The notes beneath the pieces were generated by a model that worked only from the letters and a program-made list of their open reading frames with translations, ran no database searches and was not told the origin of the DNA. This document shows, piece by piece, positions 45,597 through 55,441 of a stretch of 60,760 bases of DNA. Numbering within the stretch: the first letter of the stretch is position 1; each line of letters begins with the position of its first letter. The translations under genes and the position numbers were made by a program. The stretch is from an uncultured Clostridium sp. (GTDB lineage Bacteria > Bacillota > Clostridia > TANB77 > CAG-508), in the NCBI GenBank assembly GCA_930987745.1, contig CAKNKX010000008.1, positions 1-60,760 on the forward strand, read 5' to 3'.

Positions 45597-46706
45597 ATGA
45601 AAATAGCAATGATAGGACATAAAAGAATACCTTCACGAGAAGGTGGAGTTGAAATTGTAGTAGAAGAATTAGCAACGAGACTAGTAAAAAAAGGACATCA
45701 AGTAGATGTATATAACAGAAAAGGTAAAAATGTCCAAGATAAAAATGCAGATAAAGATAAGAAAAAATTAAAAGAATATAAAGGAGTAAAAATTATAACT
45801 ATTCCTACAATAAATAAAAAGGGGATAGATGCTCTTTTATACTCTTTCTTTGCTAGTATAAAAGCATTATTTGGGAAATATGATGTTCTTCATTATCATG
45901 CAGAAGGTTCATGTGCGATGTTGTGGATACCTCATTTATTTAAGAAGAAAATAGTGGTAACAATACATGGATTGGATTGGCAACGTTCAAAGTGGGGTGG
46001 ATTTGCAACCAAATATATTAAGTTTGGAGAGAAATTGGCTGTAAAATATGCAGATAAAATAATAGTACTTTCAAAAGGAGTACAAAAATATTTTAAAGAT
46101 ACATATAATAGAGATACAGTATTTATTCCAAATGGAGTAAATAAACCTGAGATGAGAGAAGTAGATATCATAAAAGAAAAATATGGATTAGAAAAAGATG
46201 GTTATATATTATTTTTAGCAAGAATTGTACCAGAAAAAGGGTTACATTATTTAATAGATGCTTTTAAACAAATAGATACAGACAAAAAGTTAGTAATAGC
46301 TGGGGGAGCAAGTCATACAAATGACTATTTAGAAAAAATAAAGAAAATGGCAAGTGAAGATAAGAGAATAATAATGACAGGATTTGTTCAAGGGCAAGAA
46401 TTAGAAGAACTATTTAGCAATTGCTATTTATATTGTTTGCCAAGTGATGTTGAAGGAATGCCACTTTCTTTGCTTGAAGCGATGAGCTATGGTTGCACAT
46501 GCTTAGTAAGCAATATAGAAGAAAATACACAAGTAACAGGGGAATACGCAAAAACTTTTAATAAAAGTAGTATTGAAGATTTAAAAAATGTTTTATATAA
46601 TATGTTAAATACTGAAAGAAGAAAAAAAGAAGAAATTAGTAGATATGTATTGGATAAATACAATTGGGATTCAGTAGTAGAAAAGACAGAGAAACTTTAT
46701 AATTAG
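45597..46706 (+). CDS. GT4 family glycosyltransferase (DUF1972-type start)
   Basis: A 369-residue GT-B enzyme starting MKIAMIGHKRIPSREGGVEI, typical of rhamnosyl/fucosyl-like transferases of the DUF1972 type. The donor half has LFLARIVPEKGLHYLIDAF and PSDVEGMPLSLLEAMSYGC. It acts in the cytoplasm on the lipid-linked unit. AGGTGAATC precedes the ATG. Confidence 0.93.
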   Translation: MKIAMIGHKRIPSREGGVEIVVEELATRLVKKGHQVDVYNRKGKNVQDKNADKDKKKLKEYKGVKIITIPTINKKGIDALLYSFFASIKALFGKYDVLHYHAEGSCAMLWIPHLFKKKIVVTIHGLDWQRSKWGGFATKYIKFGEKLAVKYADKIIVLSKGVQKYFKDTYNRDTVFIPNGVNKPEMREVDIIKEKYGLEKDGYILFLARIVPEKGLHYLIDAFKQIDTDKKLVIAGGASHTNDYLEKIKKMASEDKRIIMTGFVQGQELEELFSNCYLYCLPSDVEGMPLSLLEAMSYGCTCLVSNIEENTQVTGEYAKTFNKSSIEDLKNVLYNMLNTERRKKEEISRYVLDKYNWDSVVEKTEKLYN

Positions 46707-46725
46707 AAATAAGTTGGAGGAAAAA

Positions 46726-47880
46726 ATGAAAATTCTTATAGTTAGATTATTCCCATATGAAATAAATATAAATAACTATAATGTTCAAGAAATAGGGCTA
46801 GCGAAAGCATTGGTAAAAGAAGGAAATCAATGTGATATAGTTTTTTATACAAAAGGAAAAGAAAAAAGAGAAATTATCAATGTTGATAATAAAAAAATAA
46901 ACATTTTTTGGATTAAGGGTTATAATATTTTAAAAAATGGTTTATATGGAAAAAAATTGTTAAAATTAGCACAAAATTATGATATAATTCAAAGTAGTGA
47001 GTACGATCAGATTTACAATTTGAAATTAACTAAAAAATTCCCCAATAAAGTTGTTATTTATCACGGCCCATATTATAGTGAATTTAATAAGGGATATAAT
47101 TTAAAATGCAAATTATTCGATAAATTTTTTCTTACAAATAGATATAGAAAGGTACCTTTTATAACTAAGAGCGAACTTGCTTCAGAATTTTTAAGAAAAA
47201 AGGGATTTGAGAATGTAACTACTGTAGGAGTAGGACTAGATAAAGATAAAATTCAAGATTCTAACAATGTTGAAAGTTTGATTTCAAGAACCAATAATAA
47301 TGAAAAATGGTTACTATATATTGGGAAAATAGAAGAAAGAAGAAATATAATATTTCTAGTAAAAGTTTTAAAAAGATTGAAAGATGAAAATAAAAATGTA
47401 AAGTTGATTTTAATAGGAAACGGAAGAAAAGAATATAAAGAAAAAGTATTTGATTTTGCGAAGAGTCTCGGTGTTTTTGATAGTATTATATACAAGGAGA
47501 AAATTCAGCAAAATGAGATTTCAAAAATATATAAAAAATGTGATATATTTTTATTACCAACCGAATATGAAATTTTCGGCATGGTATTACTAGAAGCAAT
47601 GTATTTTAATTTACCAGTCATTACAACATTGAATGGAGGTTCGAGTGTTTTAATAAAAAACAGAGAAAATGGCATTATTATAAATTTAAATGAGGATGAA
47701 TGGGTAAAGAATATAAATGAATTATTAGAAAATAAAGACTTTAGAGAAAATTTAGCTAAAAAGGCTAGTTTAACTATAAAAGAAGAATTTTTATGGGACA
47801 AGTTAGTTTATAGATTTATTAATATTTATAAACAAACGAAAGAAAAAATTCGGAGGAATAATAGATGTTTAAAAAAATAA
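46726..47880 (+). CDS. GT4 family glycosyltransferase with an undecided 3' end at a CGG
   Basis: ATG 46726 follows TTGGAGGAAA. The TTG 46714 belongs to the ribosome site. The donor half has LLYIGKIEERRNIIFLVKVL and PTEYEIFGMVLLEAMYFNLPVI. Near the end there is an in-frame CGG (47851). Read as Arg, the protein ends IRRNNRCLKK at 47880. Read by the +1 rule, it ends IGGIIDV at TAA 47870-47872. Both are plausible because the end is not conserved. The same bases (GGAGG) are the ribosome site of the next gene. Confidence 0.9.
   Translation: MKILIVRLFPYEININNYNVQEIGLAKALVKEGNQCDIVFYTKGKEKREIINVDNKKINIFWIKGYNILKNGLYGKKLLKLAQNYDIIQSSEYDQIYNLKLTKKFPNKVVIYHGPYYSEFNKGYNLKCKLFDKFFLTNRYRKVPFITKSELASEFLRKKGFENVTTVGVGLDKDKIQDSNNVESLISRTNNNEKWLLYIGKIEERRNIIFLVKVLKRLKDENKNVKLILIGNGRKEYKEKVFDFAKSLGVFDSIIYKEKIQQNEISKIYKKCDIFLLPTEYEIFGMVLLEAMYFNLPVITTLNGGSSVLIKNRENGIIINLNEDEWVKNINELLENKDFRENLAKKASLTIKEEFLWDKLVYRFINIYKQTKEKIRRNNRCLKK
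47851..47854 (+). other. Ambiguous CGGA codon at the end of a GT4 gene
   Basis: An in-frame CGG after ATT. The +1 frame gives GGA-GGA-ATA-ATA-GAT-GTT-TAA, and the 0 frame gives ten more residues. It neither proves nor breaks the rule. Confidence 0.4.
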
Positions 47881-49001
47881 ATTTTTATTTGATATTTTTT
47901 GTAACTATGACAATGTACTGGTTTTTGACCACAATTATAGCTGCTTCGGGAATGGATATAAGTATAATAAAAATCGTATTGTTGATTATAGGTGGATTAT
48001 CTTTTTTTATACATTGGGTAATAACTAAATTTACGATAAAAGAGTATATTTTACAAATTCTATTTCTAGGATTTTTAATATTTGTTTATGTAAAATCTGG
48101 ATTTGAGAACGAAGGAGTGTTATTAATATTTCCTTTAATAATAGGATTAAAAAATGTAAATATAAAAAAAGCAACAAAAACAATGTTTTTTACACTCCTA
48201 ATATTGGAGATTTTAACAATATTATTTACTTGTATAGGAATAATACCATATGAAGTCGATACAAAGACTGATGCATTTGGTAACACATATAAAATGATAA
48301 GAATCGCAAACGCACATGGAAATTCAAATTATGTACCTATATTTACAATGATTGCATTATATTTATATACATATTATTCAAAGATAAATTTGAAGAAAGC
48401 ATTAATATTACAAATTATAGCTATTGTTTTTTATATATTTTTTGGATGCAGAACTGGTTTGATATTAAGTTGTTTGACTATTTGGAGCATATATTTATCA
48501 AAAAAAATAAAATTAAGGGAAAACAGTATAATTATAAAGATTACAAAGAAACTCGTTCCATATTCTCAACTGTTTTTATTTGTATTTGTTTATTTTGTTG
48601 CTATGTATATGACAGATACAGCATTTTACGACTTCCTAAACAAGTTGGTTTCTTCAAGAATTTTAGAAGCATATACATATATAAATAGATACAAACTATC
48701 TCCATGGCCTAGAAATGTGACTTATTATATATGTGATAATTCACAAACATATATAATGTTAAGTTTTGGATTAATATATACACTAATAAATGTAATAGTT
48801 TATTATCTCGCTATTAGAAATTTACTAAAAAAAGGAAAAAATATAGAAGTATTTTTTATAATAATATATATATTATATTCATATGCAGAAATAAACTTCA
48901 TAAAACCTATTCCTAATTTTAGTATGTTATTTTTGATATATGCTTTTTATCCCAACAGAAAGGTGGACGATTTGAATGCAGAAACAAAAGGAAATACCTA
49001 A
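47865..49001 (+). CDS. Capsule repeat-unit polymerase (Wzy-like)
   Basis: A 378-residue polytopic protein with about 10 membrane helices and a long extracytoplasmic loop near residues 235-290 (ILEAYTYINRYKLSPWPRNV). No enzyme motifs are expected for Wzy. Position between glycosyltransferases and flippase supports the call. The start overlaps the upstream gene, and the end overlaps the next by 26 bases. AT content is higher than average. Confidence 0.8.
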   Translation: MFKKINFYLIFFVTMTMYWFLTTIIAASGMDISIIKIVLLIIGGLSFFIHWVITKFTIKEYILQILFLGFLIFVYVKSGFENEGVLLIFPLIIGLKNVNIKKATKTMFFTLLILEILTILFTCIGIIPYEVDTKTDAFGNTYKMIRIANAHGNSNYVPIFTMIALYLYTYYSKINLKKALILQIIAIVFYIFFGCRTGLILSCLTIWSIYLSKKIKLRENSIIIKITKKLVPYSQLFLFVFVYFVAMYMTDTAFYDFLNKLVSSRILEAYTYINRYKLSPWPRNVTYYICDNSQTYIMLSFGLIYTLINVIVYYLAIRNLLKKGKNIEVFFIIIYILYSYAEINFIKPIPNFSMLFLIYAFYPNRKVDDLNAETKGNT

Positions 49002-49950
49002 AATATGCCTGATAAATGTTTATATAGGAAAATTACCAAATTATTTTCAATTGTGGTTAGATTCATGTAGATATAATCCTAGTATAGATTTTTTACTTTT
49101 TACAGATGATAAAACAAAATATGATTATCCAGAAAATGTTAAGGTTAAATATATATCATTCCAAGAGATAAAAACATATATACAAAATAAATTTGATTTT
49201 GCTATTTCACTAGATGCACCATATAAATTTTGTGATTATAAGCCAGCATATGGATATATTTTTTCGGATTATTTAAAACAGTATGATTTTTGGGGACATT
49301 GTGATATAGATCTTATTTTTGGGAATATTAGAAAATTTTTAAATGAAATAGACTTAAATAATTATGATAAAATCTTCAAATGTGGACATTTTACTTTATA
49401 CAAAAATAATGAAAAAATGATAAATAGCTTCAAAGAAATGATTGTTGATGGCAAGCCAATGTATTTAAATGTGTATTCAACTAAAGATTCGTTTTTCTTT
49501 GATGAATGGGGAAAGAACCATGATGGACTCTTAAATTATTGGATTAATAACGATAAATATAGAGTTTATACTGATGATAGTTGCATTGCAGATGTTTCAA
49601 CTAAATACAATAACTTAGTACTGACTAAATTTAAAAAAAGACATATATTTCAATGGAATATAGATAGAAAAAATAATTGTCATCTAGCAGGTCTTTATTT
49701 ACAAAATGGAGGAGTACATAAAAAAGAATATATGTATGTACATTTTCAAAAGAGATCTATGAGTTGTGATTATAGATATGCTAATGATTGTAGTGAATTT
49801 ATAATGATACCAAATAGTATTTTATTTAATAAAAAGATAGGAAAAAAAGCTGACTTTAAAAAGTATATATATCCTATAACCATTTATAATAAAAAATACA
49901 TAAAAAGTAAGATAGAAAAAATAATTGAAAGGAAAATTAAAAGGAAATGA
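48976..49950 (+). CDS. DUF6625-like GT-A glycosyltransferase
   Basis: A 324-residue protein. ICLINVYIGKLPNYFQLWL and FLLFTDD at the start and YDFWGHCDIDLIFGNI, whose D-I-D forms the DxD metal site, match capsule proteins of the DUF6625 group. HFQKRSM near the end is also conserved there. It probably transfers a sugar to the repeat unit. It overlaps its neighbours at both ends. Confidence 0.82.
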   Translation: MQKQKEIPKICLINVYIGKLPNYFQLWLDSCRYNPSIDFLLFTDDKTKYDYPENVKVKYISFQEIKTYIQNKFDFAISLDAPYKFCDYKPAYGYIFSDYLKQYDFWGHCDIDLIFGNIRKFLNEIDLNNYDKIFKCGHFTLYKNNEKMINSFKEMIVDGKPMYLNVYSTKDSFFFDEWGKNHDGLLNYWINNDKYRVYTDDSCIADVSTKYNNLVLTKFKKRHIFQWNIDRKNNCHLAGLYLQNGGVHKKEYMYVHFQKRSMSCDYRYANDCSEFIMIPNSILFNKKIGKKADFKKYIYPITIYNKKYIKSKIEKIIERKIKRK

Positions 49951-51383
49951 GCAAATTAAAATCGAACTTTATTTATAATGCTATATATCAAATTTTAATA
50001 TTAATAATTCCTCTCATAACAACGCCATATGTTGCAAGGACAATTGGAGCAGAAGGTGTTGGAACATATTCTTATACTTATTCTATTGTTCTTTATTTTA
50101 TGATGTTTGCTTTATTAGGGATGAACAATTATGGAAATAGAGAAGTTTCAAAAGTAAGAGATGACAAAGAAAAGTTAAATAGAACATTCTCTAGTATATA
50201 TTATTTACAGTTAATAGTTACTTTAATAGTGTCAATTATTTATATAATATATGTGTTGCTTAATAGTAGAGAATACTTTACTATTCAAATTATCCAGGTT
50301 TTGTATTTAGTTTCTGTAGCTTTTGATATTAACTGGTTATTTTGCGGATTACAAAAGTTTAAAATGACAGTAACAAGAAGTGCAATACTAAAAATATTAA
50401 ATCTAGTACTAATCTTAATTTTTGTAAAAGATGCAGAAGACTTAAATAAATATATATTCATATTAGCTTTTATGACATTATTAAATCAACTTATTTTGTG
50501 GCCATTTAGAAAAAAAGAAGTAAGCTTCATAAGAGTTTCTAGAAAAGAGATTTTTAAACATTTAAAACCAACTATAATATTATTCATACCTGTATTAGCC
50601 TCAAGTGTTTATAGAACAATGGATAAAATCATGATTGGAAAAATGGCTAATATGTCAGAAGTTGGATATTATGAAAATGCAGAAAAAATGTTAAATATTG
50701 TATTATCAGTTATAAATGCATTAGGAACAGTTACATTGCCTCAAATGACATATTTATATAGTAAGGAAAATTTAGAAGAATTTAAAAGAATTTTTAAAAA
50801 ATCAATATCATTTGTTTTCTTTAGTGTTTTCCCTGTGATATTTGGATTCCTGGCAACTGCGGACATATTAGTTCTATTATACTTAGGCGAAGGATTTACT
50901 GAATCTGCTGTATTACTAAAAGTTTTAAGCATATCTTTAATATTTACTTCAGTGGCTTCAATTATAAGAATGCAATTATTAATTCCTAGAGGAAAAGATA
51001 AAGAGTATACAACTTCCATTCTTATAGGTGCTATTGTTAACTTCATTTTCAATATGATTTTTATAAGAAGATATGGAGCAATTGGAGCTACTATAGGGAC
51101 AATATTAGCAGAATTTTTAGTATGCTTTTTCCAATGTATGGCTATAAGGAAAGATATAAATTTAAAGGAATATTTACCAAGTTGTTTAAAATTCTTTATA
51201 ACGAGTTTAGTGATGTTTATAATAGTATATTTTGTAGGAAAAAATATGGAAAAGACACTATTAACTTTAGTTATACAAGTGACATTAGGTGTATTTATAT
51301 ATTGTATATTAAATTATAAGTATATAAAAAGCCAAATTGCTATGTTTATAAATAGGAAAAAAGGAGTTGTGAATAATGAGTAA
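49947..51383 (+). CDS. Flippase (Wzx-like, oligosaccharide translocase)
   Basis: A 478-residue protein with 12-14 membrane helices. The start NFIYNAIYQILILIIPLITTPYVARTIGAEGVGTYSY (quoted in part: TPYVARTIGAEGVG) is the typical Wzx signature. It flips the lipid-linked unit across the membrane. ATGA overlap with the upstream gene. Confidence 0.95.
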   Translation: MSKLKSNFIYNAIYQILILIIPLITTPYVARTIGAEGVGTYSYTYSIVLYFMMFALLGMNNYGNREVSKVRDDKEKLNRTFSSIYYLQLIVTLIVSIIYIIYVLLNSREYFTIQIIQVLYLVSVAFDINWLFCGLQKFKMTVTRSAILKILNLVLILIFVKDAEDLNKYIFILAFMTLLNQLILWPFRKKEVSFIRVSRKEIFKHLKPTIILFIPVLASSVYRTMDKIMIGKMANMSEVGYYENAEKMLNIVLSVINALGTVTLPQMTYLYSKENLEEFKRIFKKSISFVFFSVFPVIFGFLATADILVLLYLGEGFTESAVLLKVLSISLIFTSVASIIRMQLLIPRGKDKEYTTSILIGAIVNFIFNMIFIRRYGAIGATIGTILAEFLVCFFQCMAIRKDINLKEYLPSCLKFFITSLVMFIIVYFVGKNMEKTLLTLVIQVTLGVFIYCILNYKYIKSQIAMFINRKKGVVNNE

Positions 51384-52470
51384 TTATATTTTTTATCAGA
51401 CAAAAACGGAGTTTAACAATACAGGAGATACTCTTATTAATAAAGCTTTACTTGATACATTAAGAGAATATGGTAAATTGCAATGTAATTGTAGTAAAGA
51501 TATACCAGAACGATTTTTAAAACAATTACAAATTAAAGAAGATGAAAAAATTCATTGTAAAAATGAATTGCAATTTGTTTTAAATATATTATTGAAGTCC
51601 ATAAAAAAAGATAAAAACGATAAAGTCTATATAGTTTCTGGGCTAGGACATAATTTTGGAGGCGGATTAAAAAAAAGTGCTAGGAATATCGTAGCATCAA
51701 TATTATTTATGATTTATAGACTATTTGGAGTAAGGATTGTAAGAATTGGATCATCAATAGGACCGATTACTAAAGTTTTAGGGTTCACTGAAAAAATAAG
51801 ATCAATTCCTATAAACGAATATTTTGTTAGAGATACACAATCATTAGAATTATGCCACAAAATAGGAATAAAAAAAGCAAAATTGTGTCCAGATATGTCA
51901 TGGCTATATTTAAAAAGTCAAGAGCGTAAGATAAATGAAACTACAACAGTTATTTTAAATCCTAGAGATTGGGGGAACAAATCCCAGGAGAATGAAACAA
52001 TTTTAAGAATTGGGGAAATATTAAAAGAATTCAACAAGAAAATGAATAAAAAAATGAAGCTAATTTTCCTTTATCAAGTGAAAAAAGATAAAGATATATC
52101 AAAAAGAATGTATGACCATTTTAAAGATACATATCAATCAGAATTTGTAGAAGAACAAGTAAATTTAGATACAGCTAAAGAGTATTATTGTAAGGCATCA
52201 TATAATATAAGTGATAGAATGCATTCTTTGTTGTTAGGATATAAGTACGGAGCATTACCTGTAGCAGTTATAGATACAGACAAGAATGTGAAGATAGGAC
52301 AAACATTTAAGGATGCAAATCTTGAAAAATTAATTATAGACATATATAAGGGAAAAACTGAGAATGTATTGCAAATACTAGAAAATAAAGATATGTTAAT
52401 GAATAAGCTATTAGATGTAGAGAAAGATAAACAAAAAGAAATAACCAATATTTTAGATAAAATATTTTAA
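51376..52470 (+). CDS. Polysaccharide pyruvyl transferase family protein
   Basis: A 364-residue protein. NNTGDTLINKALLDTL is the N-terminal glycine-rich region, VSGLGHNFGGG and VRDTQSLELC follow, and ISDRMHSLLLGYKYGALPV holds the conserved R-x-H of the family. It adds a pyruvyl ketal (from PEP) to a capsule sugar. It overlaps the flippase gene by eight bases. Confidence 0.9.
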   Translation: MSNYIFYQTKTEFNNTGDTLINKALLDTLREYGKLQCNCSKDIPERFLKQLQIKEDEKIHCKNELQFVLNILLKSIKKDKNDKVYIVSGLGHNFGGGLKKSARNIVASILFMIYRLFGVRIVRIGSSIGPITKVLGFTEKIRSIPINEYFVRDTQSLELCHKIGIKKAKLCPDMSWLYLKSQERKINETTTVILNPRDWGNKSQENETILRIGEILKEFNKKMNKKMKLIFLYQVKKDKDISKRMYDHFKDTYQSEFVEEQVNLDTAKEYYCKASYNISDRMHSLLLGYKYGALPVAVIDTDKNVKIGQTFKDANLEKLIIDIYKGKTENVLQILENKDMLMNKLLDVEKDKQKEITNILDKIF

Positions 52471-52482
52471 AAGGAGCAAGAT

Positions 52483-53373
52483 ATGATAAAGAAAGTAAAA
52501 GATTTAATCAAAAGAGGATTAACCATTATTTCACCTAAATTAGAAACGCAAATAGGTTTTAAAATTAGTTTTAAGAAAAAACTGGATTTAAAGAATCCAA
52601 AAGATTTGAATGAAAAAATTTTATGGCTAAAGTTAAATTTGTATAATAATAATGATATAGTAACTAATTGTATTGATAAGTTTAAAATAAGAGAATATTT
52701 AAAGAAAAAGAATCTTGAAAATTTATTACCTAAATTATATGGTGTATATAATAAGCCAGAAGAAATAATATGGGATAAATTACCAAATTCCTATGTTGTA
52801 AAATGTAATCATGGTTGTGGCTATAACATAATAGTTCCTGATGCTAAAAAGCTTAATAAAGAAAAAGCTGTTAAGCAACTAACTAAATGGTTAAAAGAAG
52901 ATTATTGGAAAAAGTCTGCTGAAATACAATATAAGTATATTAAAAAGAAAATAATAATTGAAGAATATTTGGGGGATGTTAAAAACTATAAATTTTATTG
53001 TTTTAACGGAGAGCCTAAATTACTATATATAAGTACAAACGAAACGTTAAATGGAGAAGTTTTGGAAAAGGATAAATATATTGACTATTTTGATATGGAT
53101 TTTAAGCATATAGATTGTCAATTAAAAGAACATCCAAATAATGACAAAGAAAAAATAGATATGCCAAAATGTTTTGAGGAAATGAAAACTATTTCACGAA
53201 AATTGAGCGAAGATTTTCCATTTGTTAGAGTTGACTTATATGATGTAAGTGGAAAGGTATATATTTCAGAATTGACATTTATTCCAACAGGAGGATATAT
53301 GCATATAACACCAAGCCATCTAATAGATGAATGGGGAAGTTGGTTAAAATTGGATGTAAAAGGAGATAGATAA
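52483..53373 (+). CDS. TupA-like ATP-grasp protein
   Basis: A 296-residue protein. DLNEKILWLKLNLYNN, YVVKCNHGCGYN, IIEEYLGDVKNYKFYCFNGEP and VRVDLYDVSGKVYISELTF are the ATP-grasp landmarks of the TupA/teichuronopeptide group. Such proteins may attach amino acids or other acyl groups to uronic acids, which fits the next gene (UDP-glucose dehydrogenase). Exact reaction is unknown. Confidence 0.88.
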   Translation: MIKKVKDLIKRGLTIISPKLETQIGFKISFKKKLDLKNPKDLNEKILWLKLNLYNNNDIVTNCIDKFKIREYLKKKNLENLLPKLYGVYNKPEEIIWDKLPNSYVVKCNHGCGYNIIVPDAKKLNKEKAVKQLTKWLKEDYWKKSAEIQYKYIKKKIIIEEYLGDVKNYKFYCFNGEPKLLYISTNETLNGEVLEKDKYIDYFDMDFKHIDCQLKEHPNNDKEKIDMPKCFEEMKTISRKLSEDFPFVRVDLYDVSGKVYISELTFIPTGGYMHITPSHLIDEWGSWLKLDVKGDR

Positions 53374-53375
53374 AA

Positions 53376-54683
53376 ATGAAAATAGTAGTAGCAGGAACAG
53401 GTTATGTAGGACTAGTTACAGCGGTATGCTTATCAGAAGTTGGACATACAGTTACATGTGTAGATGTAGTCGAAGAAAAAATTAAGATGTTAAACGAAGG
53501 AAAAAGTCCAATATATGAGCCAGGTTTAGAGGAATTAATGTTAAAAAATAAAGAAAAGCTAACTTATACTTTAGATAGTAAAAATGCATATAAAAATGCA
53601 GACGTAATATTTATAGGTGTAGGGACCCCTGAAAAAAAGGATGGCAGTGCTAATTTAAAATATGTATATCAAGTTGCAAAAGAAATTGCAGAAAACATAG
53701 AAAAAGATACCATTATAGTATTGAAATCAACAGTTCCAATTGGTACAAATAGTAAAATGGAAAAATTTATAAAGGCAAACCTAAAAAATAATGTAAAAAT
53801 AGAAGTGGTATCAAATCCGGAATTTTTAGCTCAAGGAACAGCAGTAAGAGATACATTATATGCACAAAGAATAGTTATTGGCGTTAATTCAGAACATGCA
53901 GAAAAAGTAATGAGACAAGTATATAATGGGTTTGATATTCCATATGTAATAACTAATAGAGAAAGTGCGGAAATGATAAAATATGCATCAAATGACTTTT
54001 TAGCTCTAAAAGTATCATACATAAACGAAATAGCAAATTTATGTGAGATAGTAGGAGCAGATGTCTCAGACGTAGCAAAAGGAATGGGAATGGATTCAAG
54101 AATAGGAAATAAATTCCTACAAGCTGGAATTGGATATGGTGGCTCTTGTTTTCCAAAAGATACTAAGGCATTGCATTGGTTAGGAAATTTTTATGACTAT
54201 GAATTAAAAACTGTAAAAGCTGCAATAGAAGTTAATGCAAATCAGAAATTAAGACTAATAAAAAAAGCTAGAAAATATTATGAGACATTTGAAGGGCTTA
54301 ATGTTGCCGTGTTGGGCTTAACATTTAAACCGAATACAGATGACTTAAGAGAGGCGCCTTCTTTAGATAATATTCCTATATTATTAGATTACGGAGCAAA
54401 AGTTAAAGCTTTTGATCCTGTTGGAGAAAATAATTTCAAAAAGTTTTATCCTAATGAAATAGAGTATTGCCAAACAATAGAAGATACAATAAAAGATGCT
54501 GATATTTGCTTTATTTTTACAGAGTGGGAAGATGTTAAAGAATTTGATATAAATAAATATAAAGAATTAATGAAAAAACCAATAGTTATAGATGGTAGAA
54601 ACTGTTATGACTTAAGTTCCGTAGAAGGAAAAGGTATCATATATGAATCTATTGGAAGAAAAGTAATTAATATTAAAAAATAA
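53376..54683 (+). CDS. ugd: UDP-glucose 6-dehydrogenase
   Basis: A 435-residue protein. The NAD motif GTGYVGLV is at residue 7, and the catalytic Cys is in GIGYGGSCFPKDTKAL. VLGLTFKPNTDDLREAP marks the C-terminal UDP-binding domain. It makes UDP-glucuronate, implying an acidic capsule. Two bases after the ATP-grasp gene. Confidence 0.97.
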   Translation: MKIVVAGTGYVGLVTAVCLSEVGHTVTCVDVVEEKIKMLNEGKSPIYEPGLEELMLKNKEKLTYTLDSKNAYKNADVIFIGVGTPEKKDGSANLKYVYQVAKEIAENIEKDTIIVLKSTVPIGTNSKMEKFIKANLKNNVKIEVVSNPEFLAQGTAVRDTLYAQRIVIGVNSEHAEKVMRQVYNGFDIPYVITNRESAEMIKYASNDFLALKVSYINEIANLCEIVGADVSDVAKGMGMDSRIGNKFLQAGIGYGGSCFPKDTKALHWLGNFYDYELKTVKAAIEVNANQKLRLIKKARKYYETFEGLNVAVLGLTFKPNTDDLREAPSLDNIPILLDYGAKVKAFDPVGENNFKKFYPNEIEYCQTIEDTIKDADICFIFTEWEDVKEFDINKYKELMKKPIVIDGRNCYDLSSVEGKGIIYESIGRKVINIKK

Positions 54684-54709
54684 AAACAAAAGAATAAAGA
54701 GGAGGAATT

Positions 54710-55441
54710 ATGGAAGAGATTGATTTAAAAGAAATATTTTCAATATTTTGGAAGAAAAAAGTAGAGATTATCTTAATAATTGCAATTTTTGCAGTACTTG
54801 GATACATATATACAACTGTATTTACAACTCCAATGTACACTTCATCAACTACTTTAGTATTAGCAGGAACAAATGATGAGACAGCAGAAGGAGAACAAGA
54901 TTCAATAACTACAACAGATTTAACACTTAATTCAAAATTAGTTTCTACATATAGCCAATTAGTGAAAAGCAATAAAGTTGTAAGACAAGTTATTTCGAAT
55001 TTGGGAATAGATATTTCTGAGGAAACATTAAGAAATAATATAAGTGTAAGTTCAGTTTCAGATACAGAATTAATTAGGATAACGGTAACAACAGATAATC
55101 CTCAATATTCAGCAGATATTGCAAATGAAACGGCAAAAGTGTTTACAGATGAAGTAGCAGAAATATATAATATAAACAATGTTCATGTAGTAGATACTGC
55201 CGAAGAATCACAGACACCATCAAACATTAATCATAAAAAAGATGTTGTTATGTTTGTTGCAATAGGAGTAGTTGTGGCAATAGCTTATGTTATCATTGTT
55301 AATATGTTAGATACTACTGTTAAGACTGAGGAAGAAATAGAAAGTTTAGTAAAATTACCAGTACTTGCATCTATTCCGATGTATGATGTAGCAGAAAGCA
55401 AAAGAAACAGAAGAAAAAGAGGAGGGAAAAGAAGAAGATGA
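54710..55441 (+). CDS. Wzz/CapA-type chain-length determinant and kinase activator
   Basis: A 243-residue protein with membrane helices near 17-40 and 180-203. The extracytoplasmic part between them starts YTTVFTTPMYTSSTTLVL, the Wzz box. A cytoplasmic tail ends in many Arg/Lys. It activates the tyrosine kinase encoded next (four-base overlap) and sets polymer length. Confidence 0.95.
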   Translation: MEEIDLKEIFSIFWKKKVEIILIIAIFAVLGYIYTTVFTTPMYTSSTTLVLAGTNDETAEGEQDSITTTDLTLNSKLVSTYSQLVKSNKVVRQVISNLGIDISEETLRNNISVSSVSDTELIRITVTTDNPQYSADIANETAKVFTDEVAEIYNINNVHVVDTAEESQTPSNINHKKDVVMFVAIGVVVAIAYVIIVNMLDTTVKTEEEIESLVKLPVLASIPMYDVAESKRNRRKRGGKRRR

